Of a stretch of 30,202 nucleotides of DNA, positions 7,601-15,833 are shown piece after piece (positions within the stretch are counted from its first letter, which is position 1; each line of letters starts with the position of its first letter). The DNA is taken from the NCBI GenBank assembly GCA_910588775.1, contig CAJURH010000016.1:1-30202 (forward strand). Reading direction: 5' to 3'. Below the pieces are notes generated by a model that made no database searches, was not told the DNA's origin, and saw only the letters and a program-made list of their open reading frames with translations. Made by a program: the position numbers and the translations under genes. Origin of the DNA: an uncultured Lachnospiraceae bacterium (GTDB lineage: Bacteria > Bacillota > Clostridia > Lachnospirales > Lachnospiraceae).

Positions 7601-10001
7601 TACAGCTCGCCTTGGTGCGGCGGCCTTCAGGGATTGTGAGATTACGAAGCTTCACATACCAGATCCGGTGGCGCTGGAGGAGATTGGAGACCGATGCTTT
7701 GAGAACTGCGCGTCTATACAGAGCATTCGTCTGGATGAGTTAGTTCATCTGGAGAAAATCGGCCAGGAGGCGTTTCGTTCCTGTGTAAATCTGGAAACGC
7801 TGTATTTGCCGGATCATCTGCGTAAGGTTCAGCGGGGATTGTGCTATGATTGCACCTCTCTGCAGCTGGTGAAGGCGGCGGGCATTCGTCAGGCGCCGGA
7901 CGAGATGTTCTACAACTGTCAGAGTCTCTTGTCCAGTGGTCTAACGCTGGACTGGCAGCGGATTACGACGGTAGGGGACCGGGCGTTCGCTTATTGTGGA
8001 CTGCTCACGGAAATGCCGGATATGCCCAGGTTGGAGAGCTTGGGCGAGCAAGCTTTCTTCACCTGTCAGCGGTTAAAGCGGATTGTTTTGCCCGAGACGT
8101 TGTCCAGCATGGGTGAAGAGTGCTTTGGCGAGTGCAGTTCCCTGACCCAGGCGGTCATGAATGGGAAGCTTACCGGAATCAGCCGTTACTGCTTTTATGG
8201 TTGCCGCTCTCTTATGCGCGTGGAGTTTAGCCGGCGGCAGAAAGACGTCCTTCAAGTTGTGGGCGTGCAGGCGTTCGGGCGATGTGCGTCTTTGGAAAGT
8301 TTGGATTTAAGCGGATTTTCTGCATTGAGGCAGATGGGGGAGCGGACGTTTGCCGGGTGTGATTTTCTGACTTCTGTTCGCCTGCCAGAGAGCTTGGCCA
8401 AGGTCCCAGATTATTGCTTTGAGGAATGTCCAAACCTGTCCATACTGGCGCTTTTTGCCGATGAAGTGGTGGAATTGGGCCAAGCGGTTTTCGGGGAGGA
8501 CTTGTCTCCATTTATCAACTTGTGGGTGAAGGAGGAGAGACTGACCGAATACAGGAAAGCTTATCTGGATGTTTTGGATGGCACATACGGGCAGGGGACG
8601 GCCGAGCGGATTCTTGGGAAAATCGACGAGAAGAAAGAGATTATCCGGGGAATTACGTTTGAGATTACAGATGAGGGAAGAGTTCTAAAGGAAGCGTCAG
8701 AGGCATTTGAGGGAAATTATACGGTTCCTATTCATACGATTCGGATTGAGTCGGAAGCTTTTTTAAACTGTATGAAACTGACAGGAATTGTGCTGCCGGA
8801 GGACAGCAGCATTTCTCTGGGCGACCGTTGTTTTTATGGCTGCGGGGCTTTGAAGACGGTGGAATTGTATGGAGATATTCCCCAGTGGGGGGAGGAGACT
8901 TTTATGAATTGCGCAGCCCTTGAGAAGGTAGACTTAGGCGGAAACCGTCTGCATACCATACAACGGGTGGGAACCAGGGCTTTTAAAGGATGTACAGGGC
9001 TTGTAGGCAGGCAGTCCGTCACCGCCTGGGCATCTATATTTGAGCTGGGCGAAGAGTGTTTTGCGGACTGCGTAAATCTGGAGGCCATTCCCACGTCGGA
9101 ATATGCCCGCGTCAATCTTGCGTCCGTGGGCGAGAGAGCGTTTGCAGGTTGCGTAAATCTGACCCAGTTTCTCACCAGCGCTTTTAGCGGGTTGGAGACT
9201 GTGGGGGCCTATGCGTTTGCCAACTGTGATTCTCTCGTGAATCCATCCATTCCGGCTGGCGTGACTTCCGTGGGCGAGGGCGCGTTTTCCGAATGCGATA
9301 ATTTGGCCACGGTAAGCTTCTACTGTGTGTTGGAGGAGTACCCCAAGGATTGCTTTAAGAATAGCCCTAAGCTCACCAGGACAGGCGGCGTAAGCGCTGC
9401 GCTGGCCGGGCTTAGGCGGATCGGCGAGGGCGCTTATGAAGGATGCGTTTCCCTGACGACCAATGCCAGCTGGAATCTGGGAAGATATCCTGGCCTGGAG
9501 GAGATTGGCGACGGCGCTTTTAAGGGGTGTTCGAATATGACCAGTATCCAGTTGTCGCCGGTTATGAAGAGAATTGGAGCAGGCGCTTTTGATGGCTGCG
9601 TTGGCGTGGAACAGATGGTCTTCGAATCGTCGGTTCCGCCGGAAATGGGTCAGATTGCGCTGGATACTTTGTCCCCGGATTTCTGCATTCGAGTGCCGGA
9701 CAGTCAGTCGGAAGGAGACTTTATTTATAAGGAATACCGGGCTGTATTTACGGAAATGTTCGGAAGCCAGCGGGCTTACGAGATTCTGGATTCTGTATCG
9801 GACGGCGCCAAGGACAGGAACGGACAGTCCCCGTTGGCCGGGGAAATGCAGTTGGAACAGACGCCATCTGAGAATGCGGCAAGCCAGCTTCTGGCGCCGG
9901 AAGAAACGCAGGAAGATGTGGCGGAAAGTGACGGAATGGAAAGCGACCAGGAAAAAGGGGATGAAATAGGAAACAGCGAGATAGAGGAGGCCAAGGAATG
10001 A
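4674..10001 (+). CDS. Giant membrane-anchored BspA-like leucine-rich repeat protein
   Basis: 1775 residues. A Lys-rich N-terminus and one hydrophobic helix (about 11-32) act as a signal anchor. Next come an acidic Asp/Glu/Gly stretch (about 50-160), a Pro/Thr linker (about 163-239) and a unique segment to about 500. From there to about 1690 the protein is built of BspA-type (LRR_5) repeats with the pattern LPxxLxxIGxxAFxxCxxL. The tail is acidic and has no sortase signal or second membrane segment, so the bulk should lie outside the cell, tethered by the N-terminus. BspA-type proteins act in adhesion and recognition; the ligand here is unknown. The LRR blocks are broken three times by a similar module (see findings). 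GGGGAGG precedes the start. The stop overlaps the next start as ATGA, so translation is probably coupled to the MoxR gene. Confidence 0.88.
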   Translation: MKKWKKIKKSWLVAGATGILIIGAGIAVLVNASGLHTIFEPKDYKDFENQYENSMNYDSAAGDGEESDLADENEDGENVGGEDTQKALKVAQEEPRDLDDTDALGLADEQDYADDPGQRRNPNAFELSDDPGLGGIDVKPNGEDSGNGQGSDGNPGNGGGGGNPTETGAPSASGEPDPTNIPGPTQEPGPTDRPEPTSRPDPTETPEPTGRPDPTQIPTPTQKPDPTNVPTPTQGPGTWEDDQLKPRDPVETKDGKLVGLSAVIHKEYYYRGDVFQGSDAQVTGTFLQSDGTRKRKEISYGGENGYRVVMSTKMVGAQTATFTYLNRTATANYTVVSSGVSVRYHGADANGGIFAIVYPGPLGGDEETMDELSQRDFLPTSGGIVDLTDIHRRMAAYLGDAQIQEDFLKDISYRNVVFLEEADGYLTNMLCGFQYYSNGNLEENGPYLYYPVPNWGANHLRNVVNVVKSVPEGYKIRRTIHDADNLKKYRADQTLEQYTGNEVVLSVPMGVTEIALKGKQGSGNIISLVLPESVSKIDFTSVSRRLPGLKAYEVSSRGVYQAVDGVLYSKDMTTLLSVPAGKKRIQIPDTVTTIAGKAFENSGIRRLDIPETVNRLEEGCFDGFRADVIRMEGERIPKIPGDTGYRGKVLFMDSDYDILMKEGMFVFQSEDIIFGAMDESGKEISEKTGIYQYDRERHILTLRGDAETLAGIPIDTYGRYAVSDGVTVIGSGAFAGIDGLREIDFPDTVRELGEESLVFSGGPKSVFLSGEKTDISHRALGDPADWAGNSNITVYVPEEFYDGYLKQWSQTLDLVYGEGTAAELLRPNDAELLYENQAIYRKITNNGQTSYQLLKVYAPDKTAFQVKEGTTVIEAGALASCEALEILWLPDELRDVEDGAFSGCVNLQTVTVKAAEILSGDVFDSQGSNVRIYEKGAEYSEFIYDEGAVYGKNQKGAYTLIDVPTDWNSEFALYENTARLGAAAFRDCEITKLHIPDPVALEEIGDRCFENCASIQSIRLDELVHLEKIGQEAFRSCVNLETLYLPDHLRKVQRGLCYDCTSLQLVKAAGIRQAPDEMFYNCQSLLSSGLTLDWQRITTVGDRAFAYCGLLTEMPDMPRLESLGEQAFFTCQRLKRIVLPETLSSMGEECFGECSSLTQAVMNGKLTGISRYCFYGCRSLMRVEFSRRQKDVLQVVGVQAFGRCASLESLDLSGFSALRQMGERTFAGCDFLTSVRLPESLAKVPDYCFEECPNLSILALFADEVVELGQAVFGEDLSPFINLWVKEERLTEYRKAYLDVLDGTYGQGTAERILGKIDEKKEIIRGITFEITDEGRVLKEASEAFEGNYTVPIHTIRIESEAFLNCMKLTGIVLPEDSSISLGDRCFYGCGALKTVELYGDIPQWGEETFMNCAALEKVDLGGNRLHTIQRVGTRAFKGCTGLVGRQSVTAWASIFELGEECFADCVNLEAIPTSEYARVNLASVGERAFAGCVNLTQFLTSAFSGLETVGAYAFANCDSLVNPSIPAGVTSVGEGAFSECDNLATVSFYCVLEEYPKDCFKNSPKLTRTGGVSAALAGLRRIGEGAYEGCVSLTTNASWNLGRYPGLEEIGDGAFKGCSNMTSIQLSPVMKRIGAGAFDGCVGVEQMVFESSVPPEMGQIALDTLSPDFCIRVPDSQSEGDFIYKEYRAVFTEMFGSQRAYEILDSVSDGAKDRNGQSPLAGEMQLEQTPSENAASQLLAPEETQEDVAESDGMESDQEKGDEIGNSEIEEAKE
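5160..5388 (+). repeat. Pro/Thr-rich repeat tract inside the LRR gene
   Basis: The tract encodes repeated PT-x-x-P-x-PT units (for example EPTSRPDPTETPEPTGRPDP). It is a typical extended cell-wall-spanning linker, and the short in-frame DNA repeats make length variation by slippage plausible. Confidence 0.75.
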
Positions 10002-10939
10002 TCATAGAACAGTCCGAGCAGGTAATGCAGGAGATTAAGAAAGTGTTCATCGGCAAAGATGAGATTATAGAAAAAGTTTTGATGTGTATTTACGCAGGCG
10101 GACATATCCTGCTGGAAGACGCTCCAGGAGTGGGCAAGACGACTCTGGCCCTGGGATTTTCCAGGGCATTGGGGCTGTCCTATAAGCGGGTGCAGTTTAC
10201 GCCAGACACCATGCCTTCCGATATTACTGGATTCAGCATTTATAATAAAAACACAGGAGAATTCGAATATAAGCCGGGAGCGGCGGACTGCCATCTGCTT
10301 CTTGGCGATGAGATTAACCGGACTTCGCCCAAGACTCAGGCGGCGCTTCTGGAAGTTATGGAGGAAGGCAGCGTGACGGTGGACGGCGTTACCCATGTAT
10401 TGCCAAAGCCGTTTGTCTGTATCGCAACCCAGAACCATTATGGCTCTGCGGGCACCCAGGCGTTGCCGGACTCTCAGTTGGACCGGTTCATGGTGCGCTT
10501 AAGCATCGGCTATCCGGGCCGCGACAGTCAGGTGGCCATTTTGAAAAGCCGTCGGGGCGTTAGCGATATCGACAACGTGCGGCCCATGATGACCCGGGAC
10601 GATGTGAAGGAGATTCAGGATTACCTTCATTCCATTAAGATTACCGAAGATATTTTGTATTACATTACAGATTTATGCACAGAGACGCGCCGGGTGGCTA
10701 TGGTGGAGCTGGGAGTCAGTCCCCGCGGCATCCATGCGTTGGCCCAGTTGGTGCGCGCCCGGGCGATTCTGCGGGAAAGAGATTTTGTAACGCCGGAAGA
10801 TGTGCAGGCGGTGTTTGCCGACGTCTGCGCCCATCGTCTGGTTATGAAGCCTCAAGCAAAAATCGAGGGCATAAAGGCTGCGGATGTTTTGAAAGATATT
10901 CTGGAGAAAATAAAGGCGCCATCTTTGGGAAGAAAGTGA
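9998..10939 (+). CDS. MoxR-family AAA+ ATPase
   Basis: 313 residues, full length for the family. Walker A is APGVGKTT (42-49) and Walker B is LLLGDEINR (100-108). The conserved stretches SPKTQAALLEVMEE, ATQNHYGSAGTQALPDSQLDRF and the C-terminal lid helices with SPRGIHALAQLVRARA are present. Members are cytoplasmic ring ATPases that act as chaperones or regulators of neighbouring DUF58 or VWA proteins. The start ATG lies inside the stop of the LRR gene (ATGA), with GAGGAGG a few bases upstream. The DUF58 gene follows after seven bases. This gene order strongly supports a MoxR-DUF58-transglutaminase unit; the substrate is unknown. Confidence 0.95.
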   Translation: MIIEQSEQVMQEIKKVFIGKDEIIEKVLMCIYAGGHILLEDAPGVGKTTLALGFSRALGLSYKRVQFTPDTMPSDITGFSIYNKNTGEFEYKPGAADCHLLLGDEINRTSPKTQAALLEVMEEGSVTVDGVTHVLPKPFVCIATQNHYGSAGTQALPDSQLDRFMVRLSIGYPGRDSQVAILKSRRGVSDIDNVRPMMTRDDVKEIQDYLHSIKITEDILYYITDLCTETRRVAMVELGVSPRGIHALAQLVRARAILRERDFVTPEDVQAVFADVCAHRLVMKPQAKIEGIKAADVLKDILEKIKAPSLGRK

Positions 10940-10946
10940 TAATACT

Positions 10947-12122
10947 ATGTGGAAACATCGGATTTGGTATCTGGCGGTGACGGTGGCGGCATTGCTGGCG
11001 TACATTGTGGCGGACCGGCGGGAGCCGCTGGTAATGCTGGCGCTTCTTCTTTCCATTCCCTGTTTCGTTCTGGCGCTTCAGGGGATGGCCATGAGGGGAA
11101 TCGGCGCCCGGTGCTATGTGCAGGGAACTTGCCGAATGGGCCAGGAGATCGCCGTGCGCTTTGAACTGTGCCGCAGGAACAGACTGCCCCTGGGGACGGT
11201 GCGGGTACATGTGGTTTTTGAAAATATTCTGTATGGACAATTCAGGGAAGATACAATCTGGCTTCAGCCCGGCGAAGAAAGGGAGATGGCATTTGTATAT
11301 CCATTTGAGGCCAGGGATTGTGGAAAGGTGAAAATCCACGCATCCATGTTGGAGTGCCAGGATTTGCTGGGATTGTTTGCGTTTCGCCGGACGGTGGATA
11401 TCTGCCAGGAGATGCTGATCTACCCACCGGAACTTCGTCTGCACACGGAATTGTATCAGAAGCCGGAAACGAAAAGCTTTGGGGAAATGTACGACCCATA
11501 CAAGAAGGGGCAGGATGTGAGCGAGGTGTCCGGCCTTCGGGATTATGTGCCGGGAGATTCCATGAACAGCATTCACTGGAAACTGTCTGGTAAGTTGGAC
11601 CAGTTGATTGTGCGCGAATTCGGGCGTCCATCCCATTACAATACGTTGATTTTGTATGAGATGATGAAAAACGTGGGGGATGTGGAAATTCCCAATGCCT
11701 ATAACAACGCGGCGCTGGCCTTGACGGTCTCCCTAAGCATGGGCCTGCTAGAGCTGAGTCTGGAGCATAACGTGGGCCGGGTTCTGGACGGCGAATTGCA
11801 GTCGTTTCCAGTCAATGCCATGAACGCCCATGAGCAAATGCAGTTAAGTCTGTTGTGCATGCCAATGGCCAGGCAGGAGAACGGCGCGGACACCGTTTAC
11901 AGCCTATTGAGAGGGAATTTAAAGGGCGGTTACACGAAGATTATTTACATCACACCCTATTATGAGGAAAATACGGCCAGGCAGCTTTCCAGGGAAGCGG
12001 ACCTTACGGTCATCCAGATTGCCCAAGGGAAAGGAATGGAGTATACGGCTTCGGCTGGATATACTCTGATTTCTGTGGACGTTGACACGTATTCGGAGAC
12101 GATGCACAGCATTACCATATAG
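10947..12122 (+). CDS. DUF58 domain-containing membrane protein
   Basis: 391 residues. Two membrane helices sit close together at the N-terminus (about 8-25 and 29-48), then a beta-rich region. The DUF58 hallmark is GLRDYVPGDSMNSIHWKLSG at about 191-210, followed by LIVREFG. The C-terminal part resembles a VWA-like fold, as is usual for this family. DUF58 proteins are usually partners of MoxR ATPases. The ribosome binding site is weak (GAAAG), consistent with translation coupled to the MoxR gene seven bases upstream; the next gene starts 12 bases after the stop. No enzymatic role can be assigned. Confidence 0.9.
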   Translation: MWKHRIWYLAVTVAALLAYIVADRREPLVMLALLLSIPCFVLALQGMAMRGIGARCYVQGTCRMGQEIAVRFELCRRNRLPLGTVRVHVVFENILYGQFREDTIWLQPGEEREMAFVYPFEARDCGKVKIHASMLECQDLLGLFAFRRTVDICQEMLIYPPELRLHTELYQKPETKSFGEMYDPYKKGQDVSEVSGLRDYVPGDSMNSIHWKLSGKLDQLIVREFGRPSHYNTLILYEMMKNVGDVEIPNAYNNAALALTVSLSMGLLELSLEHNVGRVLDGELQSFPVNAMNAHEQMQLSLLCMPMARQENGADTVYSLLRGNLKGGYTKIIYITPYYEENTARQLSREADLTVIQIAQGKGMEYTASAGYTLISVDVDTYSETMHSITI

Positions 12123-12134
12123 AGGGATGGGAAC

Positions 12135-14459
12135 ATGAGTAAGAGAAGTCAAAATATTTGTCTGCTTACAGCGGAGGATAGAGGACAGAGCCATAGGGCC
12201 AGGTTTGTGCCGGAGATTCTTCCGGCGCTTTTGCTGCTGGCTGGAATTACATTCGCGTTTCGGGATATGATGTATGGAAGTTTCTGTCTGGTGGGGGCGC
12301 TTCTCACAGGCAGCTTGACAGTTCTGGCATTGCGAATATCGGAACCGTTTCCGAAAGCGTCCCGGATTGTGAAAATCAGCATATACGTGGCTGGTCTTCT
12401 TTGTTTTCTGGGGTTTATCCTCTACGTGTCGCAGGGATTTCTGGACGCGGTGAACCGGGGCATGATTTTGTGGAATCTGCGGTTTCGGACGGAGCTTCGC
12501 CAGTTTTCCGTGGATGGCCGGGCGGCTTTCGGGTCGTTGGTATTCTGGTGTCTGCTTTCAGCGCTGTTGGCGGCTCTATTGCGCATTCTGGTGAAAAAGA
12601 GAAGCGCCGGAATGGCGCTGGCATTGGTCATCTTTGCGCTGCTGGCAGGGTTTGCGCTGGGGCGTTCCCAGATGTGGTTGTCCGTTTTTTTTCTGCTGGG
12701 TGGAACCTTTGGAATGCTCCTTTTTTCAGCGGCGCCCGGGCGGCAAAGCGGCATGAGAGGCGCACTGTGTCTGCTTGTGCCGGGCGCGCTTTTTTTGGCC
12801 TTTTTCCTTGCCACAGGCGGATACCAGGGATTGAGCCAGATTGCCAGATGGAAAGCGGATACGTTGTCCTGGTTTGGGAAAATCCGTTACGGGGAGGATA
12901 CCCTTCCCAAAGGCGATTTGAGAAAAGCGCAGGGACTTTTAGAAGGGGAAGAAGAAACGCTGCGGCTGGATATGGGAAGCGCCCAGGAGTGGTATCTGAA
13001 AGGATTTGTGGGAAGCGACTACGACGGGATGGCGTGGCAGGAACTTTCCGTGGAGGCGTACCAGGGGGAATACGAAGGATTGCTGCAGTGGCTGAAGACC
13101 AAGGATTTTTCACCGTTGACGCAATTTTCCAGCTTTCAGAAACTGGATGAAGAGGCGGACGGCGCTGGACTGGAAAGCGTAAGGGTACAAGTGGAAAACA
13201 CAGGCGCTTACCGGAAATACATTTATCTGCCCGCTTCAGCGGTGAACTGGACGGGGGGAGCGGCTAGGGAGAAGAAGGACTGGCAGGTGCGGTCCGGGAG
13301 ATTTTTCGGAGCGAAAGAATATGAATTTCAAGCGGTGAACGAGGCGCCGTCCGGGGATCAGATTGTGCTGGATGCGTGGGTGCGGCAGCCATCCGAGAAA
13401 GACCAGGAAAATTATCTGGGTGCGGAGTCTGTCTACCGTTCCTTTGCAGAGGAGCGCTATATGGACGTGGATGATGATTTGCGTCTGCTTCTGGAGGAAA
13501 TGTTTTTCGCGGACCAGGAAGAGATGGACTTTAACGATGTGACGGCGCGGATACGCCGGGTCCTGCGTCAGGAGACCCGTTATGCGGATAAGCCAGCTTC
13601 CGCTCCAGCCGACGGTGATTTTGTCACATGGTTTCTGCAGGATGCCAAGCGGGGAAATGCGGTGCACTATGCGTCAGCCGCGGCGCTGGCGTACCGGACC
13701 GCTGGGTATGCCGCCCGGTATGTGGAGGGCTATCATTATTCGGAAGAGGATGCCCGCAAGCTTTCGGAAGAGGGCAGAAAAAAGGCTGTTCTCACCAACC
13801 AAAACGCCCACGCCTGGGTGGAGGTCTACATCCCTGGAGTCGGATGGATGCCGGTGGAGGTGGTTCCAGGCATGTATACGGAGATGTACATGAACCAGGT
13901 TGTGGAAGGGGCGCCCACTTACCAGGTAAACTCCAATCCCAGCGATGACGGTCTGGAGACGGAGCAAGGCTTAACAGGCGCAGGCGAGGGCGTGTCGAAG
14001 GAGAAGACGGCGCAGGAGTCTTTGACCTTTGGGAAAATCCTTTCCATAGCGCTGTTCTGTCTGTATTTGCTTTTCTTCCTGTATCTGATGCTTGAAGGGC
14101 AACGGGCGCTCCGGCGCAGGATGCGAAAGCGCGTCTCTTTGGAAAGCGATGATGAGGCATATATGGATCTGTATGTAAGACAACTGGAGCGAATGCTGGT
14201 TTTGGGAAAAGTAATTGGGGAATACGACCATCCCATGGAATTGTCGGCGCAGGTGGAAGAGAAGATTGCTGGGGTTAGCCGGGGTGAATACGAGAGGGCG
14301 ATTCAGTTAATTCAGAAAGTGAGATTTGGAGGCAAGCGGCTGTTACCCTATGAAATCCATACATTGGAGCGTTTTGCAGAGCGGCTTTTGGAAGCGGTGT
14401 TCCATCAAAGCGGTGTGTGTGGGAAATTTATGGTGCGGTATTTCTATGCGCTGACGTGA
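12135..14459 (+). CDS. Membrane transglutaminase-like protein (TgpA-type) with altered active site
   Basis: 774 residues. The N-terminal ~240 residues hold several hydrophobic helices, followed by an extracytoplasmic part with the transglutaminase-like core (about 470-580), another membrane helix near 635-655 and a ~110-residue cytoplasmic tail. The core is clear from the stretch at 506-525 (RGNAVHYASAAALAYR...) and NAHAWVEVYIPGVGWMPVEV. Where active family members have Cys (GYCxHFA), this protein has Ala509 (GNAVHYA). His559 is kept and the acidic position is Glu575. The protein is therefore probably not a classical cysteine protease or transglutaminase and may bind rather than cleave. It is the third member of the MoxR-DUF58-transglutaminase triad. 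No clear terminator follows; the argG promoter begins 22 bases after the stop. Confidence 0.88.
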   Translation: MSKRSQNICLLTAEDRGQSHRARFVPEILPALLLLAGITFAFRDMMYGSFCLVGALLTGSLTVLALRISEPFPKASRIVKISIYVAGLLCFLGFILYVSQGFLDAVNRGMILWNLRFRTELRQFSVDGRAAFGSLVFWCLLSALLAALLRILVKKRSAGMALALVIFALLAGFALGRSQMWLSVFFLLGGTFGMLLFSAAPGRQSGMRGALCLLVPGALFLAFFLATGGYQGLSQIARWKADTLSWFGKIRYGEDTLPKGDLRKAQGLLEGEEETLRLDMGSAQEWYLKGFVGSDYDGMAWQELSVEAYQGEYEGLLQWLKTKDFSPLTQFSSFQKLDEEADGAGLESVRVQVENTGAYRKYIYLPASAVNWTGGAAREKKDWQVRSGRFFGAKEYEFQAVNEAPSGDQIVLDAWVRQPSEKDQENYLGAESVYRSFAEERYMDVDDDLRLLLEEMFFADQEEMDFNDVTARIRRVLRQETRYADKPASAPADGDFVTWFLQDAKRGNAVHYASAAALAYRTAGYAARYVEGYHYSEEDARKLSEEGRKKAVLTNQNAHAWVEVYIPGVGWMPVEVVPGMYTEMYMNQVVEGAPTYQVNSNPSDDGLETEQGLTGAGEGVSKEKTAQESLTFGKILSIALFCLYLLFFLYLMLEGQRALRRRMRKRVSLESDDEAYMDLYVRQLERMLVLGKVIGEYDHPMELSAQVEEKIAGVSRGEYERAIQLIQKVRFGGKRLLPYEIHTLERFAERLLEAVFHQSGVCGKFMVRYFYALT

Positions 14460-14483
14460 ATAAATACAGAGTATAGATTTATT
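14459..14483. promoter_or_regulatory. Inverted repeat overlapping the start of the argG promoter
   Basis: AATAAAT (14459-14465) and ATTTATT (14477-14483) form a perfect 7-bp inverted repeat with an 11-base spacer, reaching into the argG -35. The TGAATAAATA half resembles half of an arginine-repressor box. That assignment is a guess; it may also just be AT-rich DNA. Confidence 0.3.
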
Positions 14484-14510
14484 GCACATTTACTTAATCT
14501 GTTGTATACT
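14482..14510 (+). promoter_or_regulatory. Sigma-A type promoter of argG
   Basis: TTGCAC (14482-14487), a 17-base spacer and TATACT (14505-14510), 30 bases before the argG start. It is close to consensus and shows that argG is transcribed separately from the cluster upstream. Confidence 0.8.
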
Positions 14511-14540
14511 TGAACAAATGGTTTCAAAGGAGGAAATAAA

Positions 14541-15767
14541 ATGGCAAAAGAAAAAGTTGTGCTGGCATATTCAGGCGGTTTGGATACTACAGCCATCATC
14601 CCATGGTTAAAAGAGCATTTTGATTATGAAGTGATCTGCTGCTGCATCGACTGCGGGCAGGGTGAAGAGCTGGACGGGCTGGAAGATCGCGCCAAACTTT
14701 CAGGCGCATCCAAGCTGTACATTGAGAATATCATAGATGAATTTTGCGACGAATATATTATGCCCTGCGTAAAGGCGGGAGCTGTTTATGAGAACAAATA
14801 CCTGCTGGGAACATCCATGGCCCGCCCGGTCATCGCCAAGAGGCTGGTGGAAATCGCACGCAAAGAAGGGGCGTCTGCCATTTGTCACGGCGCTACGGGT
14901 AAGGGAAATGACCAGATTCGCTTTGAGCTGGGCATCAAAGCGCTGGCTCCAGACCTGAAGATTATCGCTCCATGGCGTATGACGGATGTGTGGACCATGC
15001 AGTCCCGTGAAGATGAGATCGAGTATTGCAGACAGCATGGCATCGATCTGCCGTTCTCAGCGGACTCCAGTTATAGCCGTGACCGCAATCTGTGGCACAT
15101 CAGCCATGAAGGTCTGGAGCTGGAGGAGCCTGCCAACGAGCCCAATTACGATCACCTGTTGGTGTTGGGCGTATCTCCGGAAAAAGCGCCAGACGAACCA
15201 GAGTACGTGACCATGACTTTTGAAAAAGGCGTTCCCATCAGTCTGAACGGCAAGGCGATGAAGGTTTCCGAAATTATTACAGAGTTAAACGCGCTGGGTG
15301 GCAAACACGGCATTGGCATTGTGGATATCGTGGAAAACCGGGTTGTGGGCATGAAATCCCGGGGCGTATATGAGACCCCAGGCGGTACAATCCTGATGGA
15401 AGCGCATGATCAGCTGGAAGAACTGGTGTTGGATCGGGCGACCATGGATGTGAAGAAAGACATGGCCAATAAAATGGCGCAGATTGTCTACGAGGGAAAA
15501 TGGTTTACGCCTCTTCGGGAAGCTGTGCAGGCTTTCGTGGAATCCACCCAGGAATATGTAACCGGGGAAGTGAAGTTTAAGCTATACAAAGGCAATATTA
15601 TTAAAGCGGGCACTACATCACCCTATAGCTTATACAGTGAAAGCCTTGCTTCATTTACCACAGGCGACCTATATGACCATCATGACGCAGATGGATTTAT
15701 CACACTGTTTGGCTTGCCGCTTAAAGTGCGCGCGATGAAGATGGCTGAATTGGAAAATCAGAAATAA
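14541..15767 (+). CDS. argG: Argininosuccinate synthase
   Basis: 408 residues, the usual length. It joins citrulline and aspartate with ATP to give argininosuccinate, the penultimate step of arginine synthesis in the cytoplasm. The PP-loop is AYSGGLDTT at the N-terminus. Other family signatures are GTSMARPVIAKRLVEIA, CHGATGKGNDQIRFE and the C-terminal KLYKGNIIKAGTTSPYSLYS. The start has AAAGGAGG eight bases upstream. No argH or other arginine gene lies nearby, so the gene is a stand-alone transcription unit with its own promoter and a hairpin after its stop. Confidence 0.98.
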   Translation: MAKEKVVLAYSGGLDTTAIIPWLKEHFDYEVICCCIDCGQGEELDGLEDRAKLSGASKLYIENIIDEFCDEYIMPCVKAGAVYENKYLLGTSMARPVIAKRLVEIARKEGASAICHGATGKGNDQIRFELGIKALAPDLKIIAPWRMTDVWTMQSREDEIEYCRQHGIDLPFSADSSYSRDRNLWHISHEGLELEEPANEPNYDHLLVLGVSPEKAPDEPEYVTMTFEKGVPISLNGKAMKVSEIITELNALGGKHGIGIVDIVENRVVGMKSRGVYETPGGTILMEAHDQLEELVLDRATMDVKKDMANKMAQIVYEGKWFTPLREAVQAFVESTQEYVTGEVKFKLYKGNIIKAGTTSPYSLYSESLASFTTGDLYDHHDADGFITLFGLPLKVRAMKMAELENQK

Positions 15768-15776
15768 AGAATATGC

Positions 15777-15812
15777 AAGTCACAGGCAGGAGTGATTCCC
15801 GCCTGTGGCTTA
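15777..15812. terminator. Hairpin between convergent argG and the Spo0A-like gene
   Basis: AGTCACAGGCAGG pairs with CCGCCTGTGGCT with few mismatches. The T run is poor on both sides, so it may be a weak terminator serving the two convergent genes. Confidence 0.55.
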
Positions 15813-15833
15813 TTGAGCAGCCAATGTCATAAC

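Noticed and set aside
13990..14000. Exact 0A box TGTCGAA inside the transglutaminase-like gene
   Set aside because: A single copy inside coding sequence with no promoter context; expected by chance in 30 kb.
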